Program-made: the position numbers and the translations under genes | Assembly: GCA_963669405.2 (NCBI GenBank) | Contig: CAXXHF010000002.1 | Coordinates: 2,294,001 to 2,358,000 of the forward strand | DNA: 64,000 bases | Direction: 5' to 3' | Source of the DNA: Aureisphaera sp963669405 | Lineage (GTDB): Bacteria > Bacteroidota > Bacteroidia > Flavobacteriales > Flavobacteriaceae | In this document: one piece after another, positions 8,951 to 16,652 of the stretch | Layout: every line of letters begins with the position of its first letter | Position numbering within the stretch: the stretch's first letter is position 1 | The notes under the pieces: model-generated | What the model saw: the letters and a program-made list of their open reading frames with translations, nothing else | The model's database searches: none | Told to the model about the DNA's origin: nothing

Positions 8951-10153
8951 TTAAAAATGCAAGTCGAACCCAGTGCGGAACATGATATTGTCGTCATTTC
9001 CGTCTAAAGTGCTATAACTTACATCTGCTTGTATTTTAAGTTTATGTCCAACCACGTATTTAGAAAAACCAAGGGTGTATTGTTCCTGTGGAGCTCTTCC
9101 TGTCACGTCATCAAAATCCAATGTGGTAAAACGGCCGGTAACTTCATAATTGCTTTTGAACAAGTAACTAGCTTGTGCATTAAGGGCATTACCAGTGGTT
9201 ACTATATCTCCAGTTTCAGTTCCATCTGCTTCAACCGCAATAGGGCTGTCTGCATCTCTCATGGCATATTCACCCATAAAAGCAAAGCCCTTGTATTTAA
9301 ACATGGCATCTGCAAAGAAGGTGGTGATGTCGGTTTCGTACAAAGAACCATCGTCTAGGAACATATAAGAACCTAAATTACTTCTTGTTTTTACGGCATC
9401 TTGATTATAGTCATATGTAAACCCAAGCATCAATTTTGGAGTTTGTTCCCGTTTAAGATCACCTTGTATATAATCACCTTTGGAAGCAAATTTTCCAAAG
9501 GGCAGAAATTCCAAGCGACCTGTATATTGAAGTCCGCCTTCGTTTCCTTCGGTTACATTTCTTCCCTCTCCTTGTGAAATAGCAATCTTTTCACGCATTA
9601 AGAATTTTTCTCCAAGTTGTGTGTGGTGACGCAATTGAATTCCTAAGTCACGGTCAATGTTAAATCGACTGTTTAATAAAGAACGATCAATTAATTGTAG
9701 ATTTCCAGAAGATACCACACGTTCCACGTTTCCTGGAAGTTTGGTTTGTCCTGCCCAAAGCTCAAAATTTTCGGCAAAATTCCACATAATTACAGCATCA
9801 AGGATATAGCGCGGTGTGTTTCGGTTGAACTGATTGGCTCCAGATATATCTCTATTGGAAAGTCCTAACTCAATTTTATATTTCAGTTTTGTTGAATAAG
9901 CAAAACCATTGAATTTTAATCGCGCACGACGAATCAGGAAATTTTGTTCTCCGCTCTCATAATTATCACCATCATGATCCCAGCTAATCGTATAACGTCC
10001 TTGAATTCTAGGAGCAAACTTAACACTGAAAGAACTGTCTTTGGCAGTATAGTTAATGATACCTTTTCCAAATTTGGTATCGCTAATTTCTTGAGAATGA
10101 GCAGTGTGTAAAGCAGATAAAAATACTACTGCTAGGAAGTAACGTAATTTCAT
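8951..10153 (-). CDS. Phosphate-selective porin O/P-like outer-membrane protein
   Basis: About 400 residues, with signal peptide MKLRYFLAVVFLSALHTAHSQ and a beta-barrel body with alternating strands ending in a C-terminal aromatic (FDLHF). Features typical of the OprO/OprP (Porin_O_P) family are the early FAPRIQGRY, the RRARLKFNGFAY segment and RYILDAVIMWN. The family forms trimeric outer-membrane channels, several of them for phosphate or polyphosphate. The frame opens at 10183, but the signal peptide starts at the ATG at 10153. The gene precedes pit on the same strand, giving an outer-to-inner membrane phosphate route. A Pho-box-like repeat lies 44-60 bases before the start. Confidence 0.88.
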   Translation of the reverse strand: MKLRYFLAVVFLSALHTAHSQEISDTKFGKGIINYTAKDSSFSVKFAPRIQGRYTISWDHDGDNYESGEQNFLIRRARLKFNGFAYSTKLKYKIELGLSNRDISGANQFNRNTPRYILDAVIMWNFAENFELWAGQTKLPGNVERVVSSGNLQLIDRSLLNSRFNIDRDLGIQLRHHTQLGEKFLMREKIAISQGEGRNVTEGNEGGLQYTGRLEFLPFGKFASKGDYIQGDLKREQTPKLMLGFTYDYNQDAVKTRSNLGSYMFLDDGSLYETDITTFFADAMFKYKGFAFMGEYAMRDADSPIAVEADGTETGDIVTTGNALNAQASYLFKSNYEVTGRFTTLDFDDVTGRAPQEQYTLGFSKYVVGHKLKIQADVSYSTLDGNDDNIMFRTGFDLHF

Positions 10154-10180
10154 TAAAATCGTTTTAAGTTTTTGTCGCTG

Positions 10181-10213
10181 CAAAGAACCAAAACCAATGT
10201 TAAGTTAATGTTA
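10181..10213 (-). promoter_or_regulatory. Porin promoter: Pho-box-like repeat plus core
   Basis: On the minus strand, half-sites TAACAT (10213-10208) and TAACAT (10202-10197) are exactly 11 bases apart. A weaker third copy (TAAACT) lies 11 bases further upstream. Twelve bases after the second half-site comes TTTG (10184-10181), inside TTCTTTGCAGCGA, a 13-base string identical to that at the TonB-receptor promoter. The core lacks the TA of TAnnTTTG, as expected of a promoter needing an activator. Confidence 0.6.
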
Positions 10214-10271
10214 CGTCAAGTTTAATTTTATGGAATGCATTAACACCTTTATAAACAGTGTGAAAAGTAAA

Positions 10272-10295
10272 GGGCTACCTTAATTAAGGTAGCCC
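10272..10295. repeat. Perfect 24-bp palindrome
   Basis: Two complementary 12-base arms (GGGCTACCTTAA and its reverse complement) with no loop, in the roughly 430-base gap between the divergent porin and YwqK-like genes. No T-tract follows on either strand, so it does not look like a terminator. A dimeric-regulator operator or a mobile palindromic repeat are both possible. A short CTTAACGA repeat follows at about 10325 and 10353. Confidence 0.6.
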
Positions 10296-10498
10296 GAACA
10301 CTAGTAAAATCTAGTCGACAAAAACTTAACGATTCAATAGTGTTTTTTCGTCTTAACGACTTCTGCAAAGAAATAGAATGAATGTAGCCTTTTTGTAATG
10401 CTATTATTAATAAATGTTTAAGAATGGGTATAAAATTGATTATTCCAATGTTAAATTTTCATTCATAAAATATTGATAATTAGTTAATTATGAAGTTA

Positions 10499-10515
10499 AT
10501 GTAAATTTAATGTTA
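10499..10515 (-). promoter_or_regulatory. Second Pho-box-like repeat in the porin/YwqK-like gap
   Basis: On the minus strand TAACAT (10515-10510) and TTACAT (10504-10499), 11 bases apart. No TTTG core lies at the 12-base distance on that strand, and the nearest leftward gene is 340 bases away. It may act on the rightward YwqK-like gene in reverse orientation or be a chance match in AT-rich DNA. Confidence 0.35.
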
Positions 10516-10546
10516 CCAAATGTTTTCAAAATCGTTATCTATTTTT

Positions 10547-10554
10547 TAACTTTG
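10547..10554 (+). promoter_or_regulatory. -7 box of the YwqK-like gene
   Basis: TAACTTTG matches TAnnTTTG, 28 bases before the ATG at 10583. No -33 TTG is found at the usual distance. Confidence 0.45.
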
Positions 10555-10582
10555 AGTATCTATTAACCCAAATGAAATTGAT

Positions 10583-10960
10583 ATGATGAAAAAGATAGTA
10601 TTACTTGTGATAGCAGCTTTATCCATGAATATGGTTATGGCTCAAGATTGTAAAAAGACCTGTTTAAAGAAAGATAGCTATGTGCAAAATGGGGATTTAA
10701 TAGAAGCTACATTGTATCATGATAATGGAGTTGTGGCACAAACTGGATATTATACATTGGATAATAAATTACATGGAGAATGGATTAGTTATGATGCCTC
10801 GGGAAATAAAACTGCGGTAGCTAGTTATGACAATGGAGAAAAAACAGGTACATGGAAATTCTACCAAGGAGAAACCATTAAAGAAGTAAGTTATGAGGAC
10901 TCTCGCATTGCTGAGGTTAAAACATGGACAGTAACAGATACCAAAGTGGTTGTAAATTAA
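10583..10960 (+). CDS. Small secreted MORN/YwqK-like protein
   Basis: A 125-residue exported protein. After the signal peptide (cleavage near MVMAQ) there are MORN-type repeats: YHDNGVVAQTGYYTLDNKLHGEW, then YDASGNKTAVASYDNGEKTGTWKFY. This pattern is annotated as 'YwqK-family antitoxin', but single secreted copies in Bacteroidota are not shown to act as antitoxins, and no toxin gene is adjacent. Two Cys residues (CKKTC) follow the signal peptide. ATG codons at 10583 and 10586 are equally possible. It is divergent from the porin and convergent with the lipoprotein gene, from which a two-way terminator separates it. Confidence 0.75.
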   Translation: MMKKIVLLVIAALSMNMVMAQDCKKTCLKKDSYVQNGDLIEATLYHDNGVVAQTGYYTLDNKLHGEWISYDASGNKTAVASYDNGEKTGTWKFYQGETIKEVSYEDSRIAEVKTWTVTDTKVVVN

Positions 10961-10981
10961 AGCCACTACATATATAAAATA

Positions 10982-11010
10982 GAAAAGAGCTCCAATTTGG
11001 AGCTCTTTTC
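10982..11010. terminator. Bidirectional terminator
   Basis: GAAAAGAGCTCC-aatt-GGAGCTCTTTTC, A-rich before and T-rich after on both strands, between the convergent YwqK-like and lipoprotein genes. Confidence 0.85.
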
Positions 11011-11028
11011 ATTTTGAGAAATTTAAAG

Positions 11029-12219
11029 TTAGTTACGGGTCCATCCCGCATTCCAACTGTCGTAATCGCTACCAGTGGCATTTCCATCACCAGAAATGAA
11101 ATCTGTTTCAGAGAAATTGAATTCGGTATCGTTTTTCATTTTAAGGACTACATCTTCAAAAGTAACATCTGTAACTGTTAAGTTTCCATCTAGTACTCCC
11201 TGTCCCGTTGGGCTGTCTCCTGTATCACCATCTAAGTCAAATCCTTCTTCGTATCCTTGAATTAATACATTGCTAAACACTCCTTGAGTACCTGCTCTCA
11301 ATCTTATAGCTTCATTTCCAGTAGCTGAGCCTCGACCTACAATGGTTACATTAGATACCGTAGGGTTAGACCAAAATACTGGATTGGAGTTGTTTCCGAT
11401 ATCAGTATTAAACCCGTCACACTCAAAACCTTTGTCATGCTCTACACGATGTTCTACATAAACATTGGTTAAGTTTCCAGTGAATCCTTCAGTCCAATCC
11501 ACAGAATCATCTTGTGCTCCTATGACCGATATGTAGGATGCATTTACGGTTCCTCCAAAGAACTCAATACCATCGTCTTTTCCTTCAAAGGCTTGGATGT
11601 ATTCAACTGTTGTACCGTTTCCTACTCCGTAGAAAGAAAATCCGTTATTTTCAGAAGAGGCATCTGCCGCTCCTCCAGAATACTCAACACGAACATATTT
11701 TATAGTTCCAGAGTTGTCACTTTCATTGCTTCCGCCATAAGGCAAACCTCCAATTTCACTAGTAGAAGTGGCATCTCCACCAGCTACAGAATTGATTGGG
11801 GCTTTTCCTAAAACAATAAGTCCTCCCCAATCACCTGCGCTTGGAGTTGCTACTGCTGAGGTCATTACAATAGGACTGCTAGAAGTCCCCTCGGCATTAA
11901 TAGTAGCTCCTTGTGCAATAGCAATGTATACACCAGCTCCAGGATTTGCTTTAATTACTACCCCAGCAGGAATGTTTAGGGTAGTTCCTTCGGTCATGAT
12001 CAAAGCTTCAGTAAGGTTGTACTCAGTACCCAATTCTAAAGTTAGATCGGTAGTCATAGTACCACCAATATTATTGTCTTCGGGAGTTTGGCCTCCGTCT
12101 CCTCCGCCTTGATTGTTTTCAATTACAACAGGTGCGGTATCGTCACTTTCGCATCCGGTAAAAACCAGTCCAGCGATCGCTAAACTTGCTAATAAAATTC
12201 TTGTTTTCATAGGTTTCAT
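11029..12219 (-). CDS. Surface lipoprotein with right-handed beta-helix-like repeats, TonB-receptor partner
   Basis: A 396-residue lipoprotein: MKTRILLASLAIAGLVFTGC, then acidic ESDD, the charge pattern that sends Bacteroidota lipoproteins to the cell surface. A Gly/Asp/Asn-rich linker leads to a body rich in short repeated turns (GTTLNIPAGVVIKA, GDWGGLIVLGKAPIN, GIEFFGGTVNASYISVIGAQDDS) typical of a parallel beta-helix. Its start lies 15 bases after the stop of a TonB-dependent receptor, so the two are an operon and probably form a surface lipoprotein/transporter pair comparable to SusD/SusC. The ligand is not evident; the promoter repeat shared with the porin suggests a phosphorus source. 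ATG at 12210 is the alternative start. Confidence 0.8.
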   Translation of the reverse strand: MKPMKTRILLASLAIAGLVFTGCESDDTAPVVIENNQGGGDGGQTPEDNNIGGTMTTDLTLELGTEYNLTEALIMTEGTTLNIPAGVVIKANPGAGVYIAIAQGATINAEGTSSSPIVMTSAVATPSAGDWGGLIVLGKAPINSVAGGDATSTSEIGGLPYGGSNESDNSGTIKYVRVEYSGGAADASSENNGFSFYGVGNGTTVEYIQAFEGKDDGIEFFGGTVNASYISVIGAQDDSVDWTEGFTGNLTNVYVEHRVEHDKGFECDGFNTDIGNNSNPVFWSNPTVSNVTIVGRGSATGNEAIRLRAGTQGVFSNVLIQGYEEGFDLDGDTGDSPTGQGVLDGNLTVTDVTFEDVVLKMKNDTEFNFSETDFISGDGNATGSDYDSWNAGWTRN

Positions 12220-12234
12220 TGATATTAGTTTTGT

Positions 12235-15021
12235 TTAAAATTTATATTTCATTTGTAGTGCGAGGTTCATTCCTCTTTTATAGCTGGATAATGCAATATC
12301 ACCCAGTGTTTCTGTTTCACGAACCCTTTCAATGGTTGGGTCCAATAGATTTTTAGCGCTTGCGTTGATTTCGAAATTATCTCCTATTTTGTTCTTCCAA
12401 ACTAGGTCCAGTGTAGGAACAGACTTTTCAATAATGTTTCCTAGTTGTCCAGAGCCAATAGCGTCTATACGGTCACTGAAGTATGAGAATACCAAATTGG
12501 CCACCGGTTTGTAGTTTCCAAAAACAGGACTATAGTTTATGTCTGCGTTGATTAGGATTGGAGATGCACCTTGAAGCTCTTCGGTTCGTCCTTCTTCAAA
12601 TGTAGTACTGAATAATCCTTGAGAACTCTTAAGATCCTGCTTGGTGTACATGTAAGTGGCATTAAATCCAATACTTAATTCAGCATTTTCATCTTCATCT
12701 AATAATAGGTTTTTGCGCAATTCTATTTCGGCACCCAATACTTCTGCTTTGTCTCCGGTACGGAAGAAGCGTTGTGTTCCTGTAGCGTCATTTGCTATCA
12801 CTTTGTTGATTGGATCATTTATCTGTTTAGCAAAAGCAGCTGCTGAGAAGATTTCACTTTTCCCGAAGAACCACTCGTACTTCAAATCAATATTGTAGAT
12901 TTCAGAAAAAGAAGGGTCGTTTAATAAATCAGGGTTTCCACCTACTCTTTGGGTTACGTCTTCGTATACAAATGGGGTAACCTCTTTAAATTCTGGGAAC
13001 GACACAGTTTTACTGAAAGAAAAACGTAGATTTTGATCTTCGTTTAGTCCATATTTTATATTCAAACTTGGTAAAACATATGTTTCAGAAGCAGTTCTAA
13101 AACCAGGGTCTGTTGGTAATAGATTGATCACATCATATACAATATCTTGTTTCAGTGATTCAAAACGAATCCCAGGAACAAAAGTCCAAGTAGAATCGGT
13201 TTTTATTTCGGCATTAACATAACCTGCATGGACTCCTAAGGTTCCTTTATAGGTGTTTTCTGGATTGCCTGGAAAATTTTCACTGCCAATACCATTGGCA
13301 GGATCAAGCGGGTTAAAAACAAATGTGTTGTATACTGAGCCTAGATTTTCGAATGCAAAAACAGTATTGAAATTATTCACATCTACTGCTGGAGTGTTTG
13401 GTTCAATGAAATCGTATCCGTATCTAATATTCTCAAATTCACGTTCCTTCGTTCGGCCGTTATAGCCAATATTAAAGCTTAGCTTCTCTGAAGTCTTGTA
13501 TTCCATGTTCATTCTACCATTAATTTCCTTGTCTTTGATGTCTTGGAAATAGCGTTGGTTGTCAAAAGGAATGTTGTTGAAGAATGATGGATTGGTGTTG
13601 GGGTCATTATCTAAAGCAAGGTCATAGCGTTCTAGACTGATCCGTTTTCTGTCTGGTTGTCGTGAATCTACTACGTTGTATCCTACGCCCCAATCAAATT
13701 TTAATTTTTCGTCTAAGTTGTGCGTTCCCAATAACTGGTTTACATAGATCATGTCTTGGTCAAACTGAACGTTCATTTGATAGAAACCTCTATCGGTATC
13801 CAAAATGGCATCTCGATTGGAACCCTGTCCATCAGTACCAAAATAACCAACTTCGTCACTTGCACTATTAATGAATAGAGAGTTGTAACTTACTTTATGG
13901 TCGCCATCAATTTTATAAATGATATTGGCCATGGCTGTAGTAGTGGTAGAATATTCATACACTTCGGAAGCATCAAAACGTTTTTTCTCAATCGTAGTGA
14001 AATCGACAGCAGGTCCTTTTCTGTATTCAAAATTATTATCGAAAGATGCTGTCCCGAAGAAACTTAATTTGGATCCGTTTTCAAATTTTATAGAAGTTCC
14101 GCCTGAGAAACTTCCATTAATACGAACGGGTGTCCCTGCATCTTCAGGATCAACCCCGTGAGATAGGATTACCGCGAAAGGGTTGTTGTCGTATCGATTG
14201 TAGAAACCGAATTTGCCAGTTCCTTCACTCTTCACAAAGTCTTCTCCAATAGATCTAGAGTTGAATCCAGTGGCTAGGTCAATATCTAAGAACCCTTTGC
14301 CAGCATAGTCTTTTGCTACGATATTAACGTTCCCTGCGGCAAAATCTCCGTAAAATTCGGTTCCATATGCTTTACTCACAGAAACGTTTTGGATAACATC
14401 TGAAGAGAATAGGTTAAGGTCCATGTTCTTCTTTTCAATATCATTGGAAGGAAGTGATAAACCATTGTAGGTAGTATTTAGGTATCTGTCACCCAATCCG
14501 CGAACATATACATTACTTCCACCTTCTTGGCGAGAAATACCAGAGATTTGTGAAACAGCTCCGGCGGCATCACCAACACCTTTTCTGGAAAGTTCATCGG
14601 CACCGATACTTTGTTTTATGGTTGTAGCCTTTTTTTGCTCAAGCAAAAGAGCAACTTCACTTTCTCTCTTGGTGGTAGTTGTAATAACAACTTGCTCCAG
14701 CTGAGCCGCACTAGCACCCATAGGTACATTTACTGTAGTTACCTTGTTAGCTTCAACCTTGATATTTGGGATCTCAACAGTTTCATATCCAACAAAGCTA
14801 TATTGAATGGTGTAGGTGCCAACGGCTAAATTTTCCAATGCATATAGGCCATCAAAATCGGAGGTGGTACCCTTGTCACTGTCTTTAATTATCACGTTAG
14901 CAAAAGCAAGGGGTTCGTTGTTGAAGTCTTTATCGGTTAATTTCCCAACAATAGACCCAGTTTGTTGTGCTTGGATTGTAGCACCGAAACATAAGATTAC
15001 TAGTAAAAATAAATTTCTCAT
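12235..15021 (-). CDS. TonB-dependent outer-membrane receptor with CarboxypepD_reg domain
   Basis: About 928 residues. Signal peptide MRNLFLLVILCFGATIQAQ from the ATG at 15021 (the frame opens at 15105, but that extension crosses the promoter). Then a carboxypeptidase-regulatory-like domain (about 22-110; GSIVGKLTDKDFNNEPLAFAN), a plug domain (about 125-235; KQSIGADELSRKGVGDAAGAV, GSNVYVRGLGDRYLNTTYNG) and a 22-strand-type barrel ending MKYKF. It should import a bulky ligand through the outer membrane using TonB-ExbBD energy; an ExbB/ExbD set lies at 48.1 kb. It lacks the SusC motif seen in the 24.2-kb gene and pairs with the downstream beta-helix lipoprotein. Confidence 0.9.
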   Translation of the reverse strand: MRNLFLLVILCFGATIQAQQTGSIVGKLTDKDFNNEPLAFANVIIKDSDKGTTSDFDGLYALENLAVGTYTIQYSFVGYETVEIPNIKVEANKVTTVNVPMGASAAQLEQVVITTTTKRESEVALLLEQKKATTIKQSIGADELSRKGVGDAAGAVSQISGISRQEGGSNVYVRGLGDRYLNTTYNGLSLPSNDIEKKNMDLNLFSSDVIQNVSVSKAYGTEFYGDFAAGNVNIVAKDYAGKGFLDIDLATGFNSRSIGEDFVKSEGTGKFGFYNRYDNNPFAVILSHGVDPEDAGTPVRINGSFSGGTSIKFENGSKLSFFGTASFDNNFEYRKGPAVDFTTIEKKRFDASEVYEYSTTTTAMANIIYKIDGDHKVSYNSLFINSASDEVGYFGTDGQGSNRDAILDTDRGFYQMNVQFDQDMIYVNQLLGTHNLDEKLKFDWGVGYNVVDSRQPDRKRISLERYDLALDNDPNTNPSFFNNIPFDNQRYFQDIKDKEINGRMNMEYKTSEKLSFNIGYNGRTKEREFENIRYGYDFIEPNTPAVDVNNFNTVFAFENLGSVYNTFVFNPLDPANGIGSENFPGNPENTYKGTLGVHAGYVNAEIKTDSTWTFVPGIRFESLKQDIVYDVINLLPTDPGFRTASETYVLPSLNIKYGLNEDQNLRFSFSKTVSFPEFKEVTPFVYEDVTQRVGGNPDLLNDPSFSEIYNIDLKYEWFFGKSEIFSAAAFAKQINDPINKVIANDATGTQRFFRTGDKAEVLGAEIELRKNLLLDEDENAELSIGFNATYMYTKQDLKSSQGLFSTTFEEGRTEELQGASPILINADINYSPVFGNYKPVANLVFSYFSDRIDAIGSGQLGNIIEKSVPTLDLVWKNKIGDNFEINASAKNLLDPTIERVRETETLGDIALSSYKRGMNLALQMKYKF

Positions 15022-15044
15022 TTTGTTGTTTAAATTTCTCGCTG

Positions 15045-15077
15045 CAAAGAAACCAGAGTAGTGTAAAGGACGTGTTA
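15045..15077 (-). promoter_or_regulatory. TonB-receptor promoter: Pho-box-like repeat plus core
   Basis: On the minus strand TAACAC (15077-15072) and TTACAC (15066-15061) are 11 bases apart. Twelve bases later comes TTTG (15048-15045) within TTCTTTGCAGCGA. Spacing and core equal those of the porin promoter, although the flanking bases differ, which argues for a shared regulator rather than a recent duplication. Confidence 0.6.
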
Positions 15078-15195
15078 TGTGGAAATTAACCTTAGGTGAT
15101 TTCAAGGTTAGGAAATTGTTAAGTGCTTAACATTGAAATTTACGTGGGAAGAAAAGAGCTAAACTTGTATCTTGGCAGTCTATAACTAAATAACT

Positions 15196-16527
15196 ATGAT
15201 GCAATGGGAGCAACTCCTTTCGCTACGCAGACAAGGGGATACCAATAAACGATTGAGAGTTGAGCAAGATGAAACCAGATTGGGTTTCGAAGTAGATTAC
15301 GATCGAGTCATTTTCTCTTCTCCTTTTCGAAGCTTACAAGACAAGACACAGGTCATTCCTATGTCTAAAACATCATTTGTGCATACTCGCTTAACCCATA
15401 GTTTAGAAGTGTCTGTCGTAGGGAGATCTTTAGGTAGGGCCGTAGGGAAAAAGTTGTTGGAACGACATCCGCAATTAAAGGAAACCCACGGATATCAATT
15501 TAACGATTTTGGAGCAATTGTTGCCGCGGCGGCTTTGGCTCATGATATCGGAAATCCACCTTTTGGACATAGTGGAGAAAAGGCTATTGGGGATTATTTT
15601 CTGAATGGTAGGGGCAAGCGCTTCAAAAATCAACTTACGGAAAAAGAATATCAGGATTTAGTTGATTTCGAAGGAAATGCCAACGGTTTTAAAATCCTCA
15701 CAGAGAGTAAAAATGGAGTGGAGGGCGGATTACGTTTAAGTTATGCTACACTCGGTGCCTTCACCAAATATCCAAAAGAATCACTGCCAAAAAAGCCTAC
15801 AAAACATATTGCAGACAAAAAATATGGGGTATTTCAAGGGGAAGTGTCATTTTTTAAAGAAGTGGCAGATGAGTTGGGGCTTATTGCTTATGAGGAAAAT
15901 CGATATGCAAGGCATCCATTAACATTTTTGGTTGAAGCGGCAGATGATATCTGCTATACCATTATCGATTTTGAAGATGGAATTAATCTTGGGTTGATAG
16001 AAGAGGAGTTTGCTTTGGAATATCTTATTAATTTAGTGAAGGATACGATTAATAAAAATAAGTACAACCAATTGGAGCAAGCTAGTGACCGGTTGGCATA
16101 TTTGCGTTCTCTGGCTATTAGCACGTTGATTGGGGAAGCAGTATCCATTTTTTTGGCAAATGAAGAGGCAATTTTGAAAGGTGAATTTTCGCAGGCTCTA
16201 TTGGACAAAAGCCAATATCAGGCACAAATAAGTGATATTATAAAAATCTCGGTTGAAAAAATCTACCAAAGTTCTGAAGTGATTGATAAAGAGATTACCG
16301 GATATCATATCCTTTCATCTCTTTTGGATGCCCTTACCACAGCTTTTGAAAATAAGAAGGAAGGAGGAGTTAGGCATTATGATGATCTTTTGCTTAAAAG
16401 TACAGGACTTAACTATAAAACTACAGACGACACCTATATATATTGTATGAAAGTTTGTTCATTTATTTCTCAGCTTACTGATGGAAAATCCCTACAAATA
16501 TTCAACAAAATGAGCGGGAATATGTAA
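15196..16527 (+). CDS. dgt: Deoxyguanosinetriphosphate triphosphohydrolase-like HD protein
   Basis: A 443-residue HD-domain dNTPase that splits dGTP (or other dNTPs) into the nucleoside and triphosphate. Visible are RSLQDKTQV, the first metal His in THSLEVSVVGRSLG, the HD pair in AAALAHDIGNPPFGHSGEKA, and the later VEAADDICYTIIDFEDG with the last metal Asp. Length and motifs fit the bacterial dGTPase family. ATG at 15196 is followed immediately by a second ATG; either may serve. It is divergent from the TonB receptor. Substrate preference cannot be read from sequence. Confidence 0.93.
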   Translation: MMQWEQLLSLRRQGDTNKRLRVEQDETRLGFEVDYDRVIFSSPFRSLQDKTQVIPMSKTSFVHTRLTHSLEVSVVGRSLGRAVGKKLLERHPQLKETHGYQFNDFGAIVAAAALAHDIGNPPFGHSGEKAIGDYFLNGRGKRFKNQLTEKEYQDLVDFEGNANGFKILTESKNGVEGGLRLSYATLGAFTKYPKESLPKKPTKHIADKKYGVFQGEVSFFKEVADELGLIAYEENRYARHPLTFLVEAADDICYTIIDFEDGINLGLIEEEFALEYLINLVKDTINKNKYNQLEQASDRLAYLRSLAISTLIGEAVSIFLANEEAILKGEFSQALLDKSQYQAQISDIIKISVEKIYQSSEVIDKEITGYHILSSLLDALTTAFENKKEGGVRHYDDLLLKSTGLNYKTTDDTYIYCMKVCSFISQLTDGKSLQIFNKMSGNM

Positions 16528-16652
16528 TATTTTCAAGGGACAAGGGTGTTTTGTAAAAATAAGATATTATATTTATGGGCTTTTTATTTTAAACCACATT
16601 TTAGATAAAAGCATTTTTTCTTAATTAATTATTCATCATAAACTAAAAGACT

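Noticed and set aside
10583..10960. Calling the YwqK-like protein an antitoxin
   Set aside because: It has a signal peptide and no neighbouring toxin; the name reflects a database label for MORN-type repeats.
11768..12112. Plus-strand frame of 114 codons opposite the surface lipoprotein
   Set aside because: A Pro/Ala/Ser-rich shadow of the Gly/Asp-rich lipoprotein; no start context or family resemblance.
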